This document shows positions 1 to 6,650 of a DNA stretch of 18,736 nucleotides, in pieces (the stretch's first letter is position 1; the number at the start of each line of letters is the position of its first letter). Position numbers and translations under genes: made by a program. Location: the NCBI GenBank assembly GCA_025350985.1, contig JANXWU010000477.1:1-18736 (forward strand), written 5' to 3'. The stretch comes from Spartobacteria bacterium (GTDB lineage: Bacteria > Verrucomicrobiota > Verrucomicrobiia > Chthoniobacterales > Chthoniobacteraceae). The notes below the pieces were generated by a model, which searched no databases, was not told where the DNA came from, and saw only the letters and a list, made by a program, of their open reading frames with translations.

Positions 1-194
1 TTGCCACGCAAGCGCGGCAGTTTCGCTCCGTCGAATCGTTGGTGCGGGCCGGCGAATCCGACCGGGTTGTGCTCACGGGCGCGCAGTTCGAACTCGACAC
101 GACCGCCGCGGCGCGTCTGGACGCCTTGATCGAAACCCAGCTCTCGCTCGGCGCGCTCGAAGACGCCGTGCAGCTTTCCCTCGACCGCGAATGA
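1..194 (+). CDS. TolC-family outer-membrane efflux protein, C-terminal fragment
   Basis: The 3' end of a gene that begins before the window. Codons start at base 3 and end at TGA 192-194, giving about 63 residues. The last part reads as a helix ending in LSLGALEDAVQLSL. This resembles the C-terminal ends of TolC/CusC-type outer-membrane factors, where a long helix closes with an ALGALEDA-like stretch before the stop. TolC-family proteins form the trimeric outer-membrane duct of tripartite efflux pumps. The stop overlaps the next start codon (ATGA, 191-194), so translation is probably coupled to the adaptor gene. The order outer-membrane factor, adaptor, RND pump matches known cus/czc-type operons. 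The family call rests on a short tail plus strong context; the substrate is not visible. Confidence 0.72.
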   Translation, partial: ATQARQFRSVESLVRAGESDRVVLTGAQFELDTTAAARLDALIETQLSLGALEDAVQLSLDRE

Positions 195-1207
195 AACGCT
201 TCCACTTTCTTTTTAGTTTCACGCTGCTCCTGGGCGCCGCCCTTTTTGTCGCGTGGGTGTTTTTGAAATCACCTGGCTCGGAAAAAAAGGACGACGACAA
301 AAAGGACGACGCTGAAAAATCGCGCATCGGGCTCAACGAAAAGGGCGAGACGGTGATCAAGCTCGATGCAGAAATGCAGAAGCGGCTCGGCCTTGGTCTG
401 GTGCCCCTGGCCGAAGCCACGAACCGCGCGCAAATCGCTGCGTTCGGACGAGTCGTCGATCCGTCGCCGCTGATGATGCTTCACGGCGAATTGGCGACGG
501 CGGAATCTGCGCTCACGAGTTCCAAAGCCGAGGCGGAACGGCTGACCAATCTTTTTAAAAGCGGGGAAAATATCGCGCGTAAAAATCTGGAAACCGCGCA
601 GACGCAATTCCGCTCCGACGAAATAAAAGTGCTCGGCCTGCACCGCCGTCTCTCGCTGGAATGGGGCGAGGGCATCGCCCGGCTCGGCTCGGACGGGTTG
701 CACGATTTGCTCGACGCGCTGGTGAGCGGGCACGTCGCGTTTGTGCGCGTGGATGTGCTCGCGGGCGACGCACTCACGCGCGATCCATCCGCCGCGCGCG
801 TCGCAATTCTCGGTCGTGAAGAGCAGCCGATGACCGCCGCCTCGATCGCGCCCGCCGTCGCGACGGATCCGAAAACGCAGGCACAGGGATTTCTTTTGCA
901 AATAAAAGATCCGCCCTTCCCGCTCCGCTCCGGCGCGGCGGCGAGCGCCTGGATCGAGCTTCCCGGCGACGAGCAAAAAGGGGTCGTGATCCCGCGCGAT
1001 GCCGTCGTGCGACACGTCGGTGCGTCGTGGGTTTATGTCCAGGAAAGCGACGGCGAATTTGTCCGGCGCGAAGTCGCGCACGCCGTGCCCGCGGAAAAAG
1101 GCTGGTTCGTCCCGCACGGATTCGAGCCGAAGGAAAATGTCGTCGCCATCGGCGCGCAGGCGATTCTTTCCGAGGAACTAAAAGCGCAGTTTGGCGGAGG
1201 AGATTAG
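191..1207 (+). CDS. RND efflux periplasmic adaptor (membrane fusion protein)
   Basis: 338 aa. An N-terminal hydrophobic segment (about residues 5-25) anchors or exports the protein. It is followed by a Lys/Asp-rich linker (about 31-45). A helical hairpin typical of adaptors lies around residues 95-160, then beta-rich domains, including the VVIPRDAVVRHVGASWVYV stretch (about 260-280) usual for the membrane-proximal part of CusB/CzcB-like proteins. It should bridge the inner-membrane pump and the TolC-type duct. At 338 aa it is shorter than many CzcB/CusB proteins. I see no clear lipoyl half-motifs beside the hairpin: the segment FGRVVDPSPLMML runs straight into the helix. The ATG overlaps the preceding stop by 4 bp. 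The RND pump follows after 4 bases. Metal or drug specificity cannot be read from the sequence. Confidence 0.88.
   Translation: MKRFHFLFSFTLLLGAALFVAWVFLKSPGSEKKDDDKKDDAEKSRIGLNEKGETVIKLDAEMQKRLGLGLVPLAEATNRAQIAAFGRVVDPSPLMMLHGELATAESALTSSKAEAERLTNLFKSGENIARKNLETAQTQFRSDEIKVLGLHRRLSLEWGEGIARLGSDGLHDLLDALVSGHVAFVRVDVLAGDALTRDPSAARVAILGREEQPMTAASIAPAVATDPKTQAQGFLLQIKDPPFPLRSGAAASAWIELPGDEQKGVVIPRDAVVRHVGASWVYVQESDGEFVRREVAHAVPAEKGWFVPHGFEPKENVVAIGAQAILSEELKAQFGGGD
1196..1203 (+). promoter_or_regulatory. Ribosome binding site of the RND pump gene
   Basis: GGAGGAGA lies 8 bases before ATG 1212 and inside the last codons of the adaptor gene. It decides the start of the pump at 1212. A longer reading from TTG 1191 would put this Shine-Dalgarno sequence inside the coding region. 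Confidence 0.8.
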
Positions 1208-1211
1208 CGAA

Positions 1212-4200
1212 ATGCTGAGCGCTCTCGTCGGCTTTTCGCTGCGCTACCGCGGCGTCGTTCTCGCGCTCGCCGCCCTCCTGCTCGCGTATGGCTGCTACGT
1301 CGCGACGCAGGTGAAGCTCGACGTTTTTCCCGAGTTCGTGCAACCGCAGGTCAGCATCCAAACCGAAGCTCCCGGCCTCGCGGCCGAACAGGTCGAGGTG
1401 CTCGTCACCCGGCCCATTGAAAGCGCGGTCAACGGCGCGGGCCACATGGAATCGGTGCGCTCCGATTCCATTCAAGGTCTCTCGATCGTCACCGCCGTTT
1501 TTAACGAGGACGCGAACATTTTCACCGCCCGCCAGATGCTCGCGGAAAAACTCGCCGAGCTGTCGGGCGAGCTGCCGACCGGCGTGAAGTCACCGAAAAT
1601 GTCGGCGCTGACTTCTTCCACGATGGACCTGTTGAAGATCGGCCTCGTGTCGGAAAAACTTTCACCGATGGAGTTGCGGACGTTCGCTGACTGGACGCTG
1701 CGCCCGCGTCTGCTTTCCGTTCCGGGCGTGGCGAAGATCAGCGTCTTTGGTGGGGAAGTGCGGCAACTGCAAGTGCAGGTGCAACCGGAGCGGCTCATCG
1801 CTTTTGATCTGTCGATTCAGGACGTGCTGGCCGCTGCGAAAAATGCCACCGGCGTCCGCGGCGCGGGGTTCATCGAGACGGCGGCGCAACGCATGGTGAT
1901 CCAGACCGAAGGCCAGTCGCTCACTCCCGAGGCGCTGGGCAGCGTCGTCGTCGCACAGCGCAACGGAACGAGCATCCGCCTCAAGGATGTGGCGCGGGTG
2001 ATCGCCGCCGGCGAGCCGAAGTTCGGGGACGCGCTCATCATGGGGAAGCCCGGAATCTTGATGACGATGGGCGGCCAGTTCGGCGCGAACACGATGGAGA
2101 CGACGCTCGAAGTCGAACGCGCGTTGACCGAATCTAAACCGGCGCTCGACGCCGCGGGCATCACGGTTTTCCCACAGCTCCATCGCCCGGCGACGTTCAT
2201 CGAAAACGCGATTCACAACGTCAATCACTCGCTGCTCCTCGGCGGCGTGTTCGTCGCGGTCGTCCTGGTTTTGTTCCTGCTCGATGTCCGCATCGCTTTC
2301 ATTTCGTTCGTCTCGATTCCGCTCTCGCTGCTCGCCGCGGTGATCGTGCTCGACCGCTTCGGCGCTTCGATCAATACGATCACCCTCGGCGGTTTCGCCG
2401 TCGCCATCGGCGTCGTGGTCGATGACGCGATCATCGACGTGGAAAACATCCTGCGCCGCCTGCGCGAAAACCTGCACGCGCCCCACCCGCGCCCGCTGTC
2501 CGAGGTGATCCTCGACGCGTCCATCGAAGTCCGCGGCGCGGTCGTTTACGCCACGTTCATCGTCGCACTGCTCTTCCTGCCGGTGCTGATGATGACCGGT
2601 CTGCAAGGCCGTTTTTTTGTGCCGCTCGGCGTCGCGTTCATCCTCGCCACGCTCGCCTCGCTGGCGGTGGCGTTAACGGTGACGCCCGCGCTTTGCCTCG
2701 TCCTGCTCTCGCGCAACCAGCCGCACGAGGAGCCGATTTATCTGCGCTGGTTGAAAGCGGCGCACGCGGAAATTTTGCGGACGTGCAGCAAGTCACCGGG
2801 ACTGCTCATCGCCTCCGCGCTGGCTCTGCTGCTGGTTTCGCTGGCCACGCTGCCATTTTTTGGCAGCCAGTTCCTGCCCGATTTTCGGGAGGGACATTTC
2901 GTGCTGCAAACTGAAAGCGCGCCGGGAACTTCGCTCGCGGAGACACTGCGAATCGGACGGCAGATTTCGGCCGAGTTGCTGAAAAATCCGAGCATTGCGA
3001 CGGTCGAGCAGCAGGTGGGACGAGCCGAGATGGGGGAAGACACCTGGCCTCCGAGCCGGAGCGAATTTCACATTGAACTCAACCGCTCCTCGGGCGCCGA
3101 TGAAGAGAAGGTGGAGCAGGAGATTCGCGACACTCTCGAGAAATTTGCCGGCCTTCAGTCGGAGGTAAAAACTTTTCTCGCCGACCGCATCGGCGAAAGC
3201 ATGTCGGGCGAAACCGCGCCGGTCGTCGTGAATATATTTGGCGAAGACCTCGACGTGATCGACGCCAAAGCGCGAGAGGTCGCGAGTGTCCTCAAGGCGG
3301 TGCCAGGCGCGGGCAAAGGCGTGAAACTCAAATCGCCGCCGGGGGCACCACGCATGACCGTCCGGCTGCGTCCCGACCGGCTGACGCAGTTTGGTTTTCG
3401 TCCGCTCGAAGTGATCGAAGCGACCGAGACGGCGTATCAGGGCTCGGTCGTCGCGCAGGTGTACGAAGGCGCGCGCGTGTTCGATCTCGCCGTGATTCTC
3501 GACCCGGCGAGCCGGCGCGACCCCGAGGCCATCGGCTCGCTGACGCTCTCCAATGCGGACGGAGTGCGGATTCCGCTGCGGCAGTTGGCGGAGATTTTTC
3601 CGACGAGCGGACGGCACTCGATCCAGCACGAAGGAACGCGGCGGCGGCAGGTTGTGACCTGCATTCCGGAGCGCGACGTGGCGTCGTTCGTGGCCGATGC
3701 GAAACGCGCAATTGCCGAAAAGGTGAAGTTTCCCAGCGGCGTTTATGCGACCTACGGCGGCGCGGCAGAGCAGGAGGCGAAGGCGCGGCGCGAGTTGCTC
3801 CTCCACTCGCTCATTGCGGGCGCGGCGGTCGTTTTACTTTTGTCGGTCGTTTTTAGGAATCCACGGAATCTGTTGCTCGTGCTCGCAAATCTCCCGTTCG
3901 CTCTCGTCGGCGGATTGCTCGCCGCGTTTGCCAGCGGAGTGCTGGCGCATTTCGCGAAAGCTGCCGAGCCCGGCGCGTCGTTGGCTACGCTTTCGCTCGG
4001 CTCGCTCGTCGGCTTTGTCACGCTATTCGGCATCACCATGCGCAACTCCATGATGCTCCTCTCGCACTACGAACATCTCGTGAGCGTCGAAAGACAGACG
4101 TGGAATTTCGATTGCGCGATGCGCGGCACCAGCGAGCGGCTCGTTCCGATTTTGATGACCGCGATTGTCACGGCGCTCGGTCTTTTGCCGCTGGCTTTCG

Positions 4201-4370
4201 GCAGCAGCAAGGCGGGCAGCGAAATCGAAGGACCGATGGCGATCGTCATCCTTGGCGGCTTGCTCACTTCCACCGGACTGAACCTGCTCGTGCTCCCTGC
4301 ACTGGCGCTGCGGTTTGGCAGGTTTGGGTGGACGGATGCAACGGAGAAAACTGAATCGATCAGCGGGTAA
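1212..4370 (+). CDS. RND efflux pump, CusA/CzcA-like inner-membrane subunit
   Basis: 1052 aa, the usual length for an RND pump. It starts at ATG 1212 behind a strong Shine-Dalgarno sequence. The layout is classical: TM1 (about 12-30), a large periplasmic loop beginning VKLDVFPEFVQPQV, a membrane block near 335-500, a second periplasmic loop (about 555-850) and a final membrane block to the C-terminus. TM4 carries GVVVDDAIIDVEN at about residues 401-413. The first Asp of VDD (about 404) aligns with the proton-relay Asp405 known in CusA. The pump uses proton influx to push substrates from the periplasm or inner membrane into the adaptor/TolC duct. CusA/CzcA homologues export Cu(I)/Ag(I) or Co/Zn/Cd. 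The substrate here is not determined by what I can see, and a drug-type pump remains possible. It is the last gene of the operon. Confidence 0.93.
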   Translation: MLSALVGFSLRYRGVVLALAALLLAYGCYVATQVKLDVFPEFVQPQVSIQTEAPGLAAEQVEVLVTRPIESAVNGAGHMESVRSDSIQGLSIVTAVFNEDANIFTARQMLAEKLAELSGELPTGVKSPKMSALTSSTMDLLKIGLVSEKLSPMELRTFADWTLRPRLLSVPGVAKISVFGGEVRQLQVQVQPERLIAFDLSIQDVLAAAKNATGVRGAGFIETAAQRMVIQTEGQSLTPEALGSVVVAQRNGTSIRLKDVARVIAAGEPKFGDALIMGKPGILMTMGGQFGANTMETTLEVERALTESKPALDAAGITVFPQLHRPATFIENAIHNVNHSLLLGGVFVAVVLVLFLLDVRIAFISFVSIPLSLLAAVIVLDRFGASINTITLGGFAVAIGVVVDDAIIDVENILRRLRENLHAPHPRPLSEVILDASIEVRGAVVYATFIVALLFLPVLMMTGLQGRFFVPLGVAFILATLASLAVALTVTPALCLVLLSRNQPHEEPIYLRWLKAAHAEILRTCSKSPGLLIASALALLLVSLATLPFFGSQFLPDFREGHFVLQTESAPGTSLAETLRIGRQISAELLKNPSIATVEQQVGRAEMGEDTWPPSRSEFHIELNRSSGADEEKVEQEIRDTLEKFAGLQSEVKTFLADRIGESMSGETAPVVVNIFGEDLDVIDAKAREVASVLKAVPGAGKGVKLKSPPGAPRMTVRLRPDRLTQFGFRPLEVIEATETAYQGSVVAQVYEGARVFDLAVILDPASRRDPEAIGSLTLSNADGVRIPLRQLAEIFPTSGRHSIQHEGTRRRQVVTCIPERDVASFVADAKRAIAEKVKFPSGVYATYGGAAEQEAKARRELLLHSLIAGAAVVLLLSVVFRNPRNLLLVLANLPFALVGGLLAAFASGVLAHFAKAAEPGASLATLSLGSLVGFVTLFGITMRNSMMLLSHYEHLVSVERQTWNFDCAMRGTSERLVPILMTAIVTALGLLPLAFGSSKAGSEIEGPMAIVILGGLLTSTGLNLLVLPALALRFGRFGWTDATEKTESISG

Positions 4371-4410
4371 TCTTCTTGGAAGCAGGAACTCGGGAATAGT
4401 CAAAAGACGC

Positions 4411-4452
4411 GTGTCATTCTGAGCGGAGTGGAGTGAACCGGAGCGAAACGAC
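4411..4452. repeat. Remnant of a dispersed intergenic repeat (TGTCATTCTGAGCGGAG type)
   Basis: The sequence TGTCATTCTGAGCGGAGTGG followed by GGAGCGAAACGAC resembles a dispersed element with a core near TGTCATTCTGAGCGAAG. I recall that core from intergenic regions of many bacterial genomes. Only one copy is present in the window, so the repeat status is from memory and the boundaries are approximate. Confidence 0.35.
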
Positions 4453-4719
4453 AAGGCCGTGCATCCGCTGCGCAACGAGTGGAGCGCGCGCAAAGGCAAA
4501 CGCAACGAGGAGCGTGCCGTGAACGCGCCGCTGCCCGACGACGCCACTGCCGAGAAAAAAGCTGAGCACGAAGCGAAGAAAGCGGCGTTTTAAAAATGGC
4601 TCGCGCAGTTCACGGAAAACGTCGCGAAGCTGAATGCCGACGTGAAAAAATACGACGCGCAGATTTACCAGGCGAATCAGCCGGTGGCTCGGAAGTACGA
4701 GCTGGTGCGCGTGCCGTAG
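4423..4719 (+). pseudogene. Degraded gene fragment with an in-frame stop
   Basis: The 445-base gap between the pump and the methyltransferase holds no intact gene. One frame (codons starting at 4423) stays open from 4423 to 4590, is broken by a single TAA at 4591-4593, and reopens in the same frame until TAG 4717-4719. The two halves read as one charged, helix-prone C-terminal tail: PLPDDATAEKKAEHEAKK before the stop, then KWLAQFTENVAKLNADVKKY and ANQPVARKYELVRVP after it. No start codon with a Shine-Dalgarno sequence precedes it, and the upstream end merges with a dispersed-repeat remnant. I read it as the 3' remnant of a lost gene. I do not recognise the family. A chance open frame is possible, but the protein-like composition on both sides of the stop argues against it. 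Confidence 0.5.
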
Positions 4720-4768
4720 TTTTCGGTGCGCAGCCGGTGTCAGTCTGATCACGGCAGATTGAGAGCCG

Positions 4769-4779
4769 TTGAATTTCAA
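4769..4779. promoter_or_regulatory. Short inverted repeat TTGAA-T-TTCAA upstream of the methyltransferase
   Basis: An 11-base symmetric site lies 36 bases before the last base preceding ATG 4816 and just before the larger palindrome at 4781-4816. It could be an operator half or part of a promoter (TTGAAT as a -35-like box). No convincing -10 element sits at the right distance. Function is inferred from position only. Confidence 0.25.
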
Positions 4780-4780
4780 G

Positions 4781-4816
4781 TGGCGCAAAGACGTCTGGAC
4801 GTCTAGCTTCGCGCCA
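4781..4816. promoter_or_regulatory. Imperfect palindrome ending on the methyltransferase start codon
   Basis: The outer arms TGGCGC (4781-4786) and GCGCCA (4811-4816) enclose inner arms AGACGTC (4789-4795) and GACGTCT (4798-4804) around a TG centre. The final A is the first base of ATG 4816. As DNA this could be an operator bound by the methyltransferase's own N-terminal HTH-like domain. As RNA the hairpin would cover the ribosome binding region. No Shine-Dalgarno sequence is visible before ATG 4816. Confidence 0.45.
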
Positions 4817-5976
4817 TGCAAATTTTCAAACAATCTCCGGGTGCAGTACGCGATGCGATCATCGGAGCTTTGGAATCGGAGCCGGAGGGATTAGCTGTCG
4901 AAACGATTCGTCGCCGCGTGGCCAATCGTCTCGGACCAACGGCGGATTCATCCATTCGATCTTATCTGCGACTCAATACACCCGAAATATTTGTGCGTTT
5001 GGATCGCGGACGTTATGCGCTCGTGGCAAGCAGCCGCATTCGTGAAGAAACTCAAGCCACGCTACAACTGGCGAAAGGAGGAAATGGTCGCTCATCTACG
5101 AATCGCACGGAATCTTTTTGCCACGGGCACGCAACACTTGTTCATACGGATTGTTTCCATTGGCTGGAAGCGCGTGCGTCGCACAGCATCCATGCGGTTG
5201 TCACCGATCCTCCGTATGGTTTGATCGAATACAGCGATCATGAGCAAGCGAAGCTGCGTGCCGGACGCGGCGGAGTGTGGCGGATTCCGCCGAGTTTCGA
5301 CGGGCATCAGCGTTCACCGCTGCCGCGTTTCACAATCCTCACACCGGCTGATGTGAACGCATTGGAACATTTTTTCCATCGTTGGGCACAGGCGATTCTT
5401 CCCGTGCTGGTGCCAGGCGGGCATGTGATCGTTGCATCGAATCCTTTGCTCTCTTATGTCGTCGCCAGTGCAGCAGTGCGAGCCGGGTTTGAGCGGCGTG
5501 GGGAAATCATTCGTCTCACGATGACGATGCGTGGAGGCGATCGACCGAAAGCGGCGCACGAGGAATTTTCCGGGGTGAGCGTGATGCCGCGCTCGATGTG
5601 GGAGCCTTGGCTGGTTTTTCGCAAGCCGATTGAGGGACGTGTGCAAGACAATCTCCGAAGATGGCGCACGGGTGGTTTTCGTCGTCCATCGACAGAGCAG
5701 CCGTTTGGGGATGTGATCGATTCGAGTCCAACACGCGCTACAGAACGTTCACTGGCTCCGCATCCGAGCTTAAAACCGCAAGCGTTCATGCGCCAGATCG
5801 TGCGCGCAGTGCTCCCGCTCGGCGAAGGCGTCGTGCTCGACACATTTGCCGGTGCGGGATCGACACTCGCTGCGGCGGAAGCGGTCGGCTACGAAAGCAT
5901 CGGCATCGAGCGTGATGCGGAATATTTCAAGATCGCGCGACAGGGAATCCCGCGCCTTGCCGCGCTTCTACTCTGA
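4816..5976 (+). CDS. Beta-class DNA N6-adenine/N4-cytosine methyltransferase with N-terminal HTH-like domain
   Basis: 386 aa. Residues about 8-75 look like a small winged-helix domain: helices around AVRDAIIGALE and AVETIRRRVANRLG, a helix SSIRSYLRL, and a wing RLDRGRYALV. The catalytic domain follows. Motif IV is DPPY at 131-134 (preceded by HAVVT). Motif X-like HPSLKP is at 316-321. The AdoMet-binding motif I is LDTFAGAGST at 341-350. The order IV, then target recognition, then X-I is that of beta-class amino-methyltransferases. It should methylate adenine N6 or cytosine N4 and protect DNA from the convergent endonuclease gene, whose 3' end it overlaps by 9 bases. An HTH fused to a methyltransferase is known to autoregulate in some RM systems; here that is an inference. 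The target sequence is unknown. Base composition is visibly less GC-rich than in the flanking operons. Confidence 0.9.
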   Translation: MQIFKQSPGAVRDAIIGALESEPEGLAVETIRRRVANRLGPTADSSIRSYLRLNTPEIFVRLDRGRYALVASSRIREETQATLQLAKGGNGRSSTNRTESFCHGHATLVHTDCFHWLEARASHSIHAVVTDPPYGLIEYSDHEQAKLRAGRGGVWRIPPSFDGHQRSPLPRFTILTPADVNALEHFFHRWAQAILPVLVPGGHVIVASNPLLSYVVASAAVRAGFERRGEIIRLTMTMRGGDRPKAAHEEFSGVSVMPRSMWEPWLVFRKPIEGRVQDNLRRWRTGGFRRPSTEQPFGDVIDSSPTRATERSLAPHPSLKPQAFMRQIVRAVLPLGEGVVLDTFAGAGSTLAAAEAVGYESIGIERDAEYFKIARQGIPRLAALLL

Positions 5977-6576
5977 TTCCCGATAGACCCAGTTTTTACG
6001 CAGCTTCAGAATTCCGTCCCGGTGGAGTGTGGCCGTTCGTGTGCCGAGTTCCCCTCGGGCGTTTTTGCGAAAATCCTCAAGCGTGACATGCCCGAGGTAG
6101 ACTTCTGTGAATCGCATTGCCGCGCGATCGCGAGCCGGTTCGGTTTTGTCGTCGATCCTGTAAACAAACACCGTCATCCATTGTTCTCGTGCGCCATGGG
6201 TGTCCACAGCACCACCAGCCTTCCGTGTTGTCTTTATTTCCACGCCCTCGGTTCCAGCCTTCGCCGCGTCGTTTGGATACGCTCCTTTCACGAGCAAATC
6301 GGGATGACCGTTGAAGTGCTGGTTCTGCGTCAATGTGCGGGAATGTTTTGCCAGGCTCGACGTGAGAAAGTCGGAGAGCACTCCGGACATGATTGCAGGA
6401 CGAAGAATCTCGTCGAGGCGCGCGAGTCCTTTATTCAGAAGGAATGAATTTACGTCGAAGAAGAAATCGTAAACATCCTGCATTGCGAGCGAGAAATCCT
6501 CGATGCGAAGCTCGAATGGCAATTTCGCCGCTGTGTTGAAACACTCTGGCTTTGGACGATGGCGTTCGATCGGCAC
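5968..6576 (-). CDS. Putative type II restriction endonuclease (PD-(D/E)XK)
   Basis: 202 aa from a GTG start at 6576; no clear Shine-Dalgarno sequence is present, so an internal ATG such as 6483 cannot be excluded. Residues 91-115 contain HPD followed 20 residues after the Asp by EIK (D93, E113, K115), then TTRKAGGAVDTHGAREQW. This is the D-X(n)-E-X-K layout of PD-(D/E)XK nucleases. The N-terminal half is helical. The gene is convergent with the DNA methyltransferase and overlaps its end by 9 bases (stops at 5968-5970 and 5974-5976). This is a common arrangement for a type II restriction-modification pair. The enzyme would cut unmethylated target DNA using Mg2+. I do not recognise a named subtype. 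Composition is AT-richer than in neighbouring genes, consistent with horizontal transfer. A different nuclease role is possible, but the pairing supports restriction. Confidence 0.78.
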   Translation of the reverse strand: MPIERHRPKPECFNTAAKLPFELRIEDFSLAMQDVYDFFFDVNSFLLNKGLARLDEILRPAIMSGVLSDFLTSSLAKHSRTLTQNQHFNGHPDLLVKGAYPNDAAKAGTEGVEIKTTRKAGGAVDTHGAREQWMTVFVYRIDDKTEPARDRAAMRFTEVYLGHVTLEDFRKNARGELGTRTATLHRDGILKLRKNWVYRESE

Positions 6577-6650
6577 GGCGGATTAAACGCCATTAGACAG
6601 AGAAGCTGGCAAGGGAATTTTGACCCCTGCAAGTTCTAGTCGATCACAAG

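Noticed and set aside
1662..3806. Long open frames on the minus strand opposite the RND pump (1662-2606, 2793-3806)
   Set aside because: They are rich in Arg, His and Asp, have no domains, and mirror the strongly coding plus strand in GC-rich DNA.
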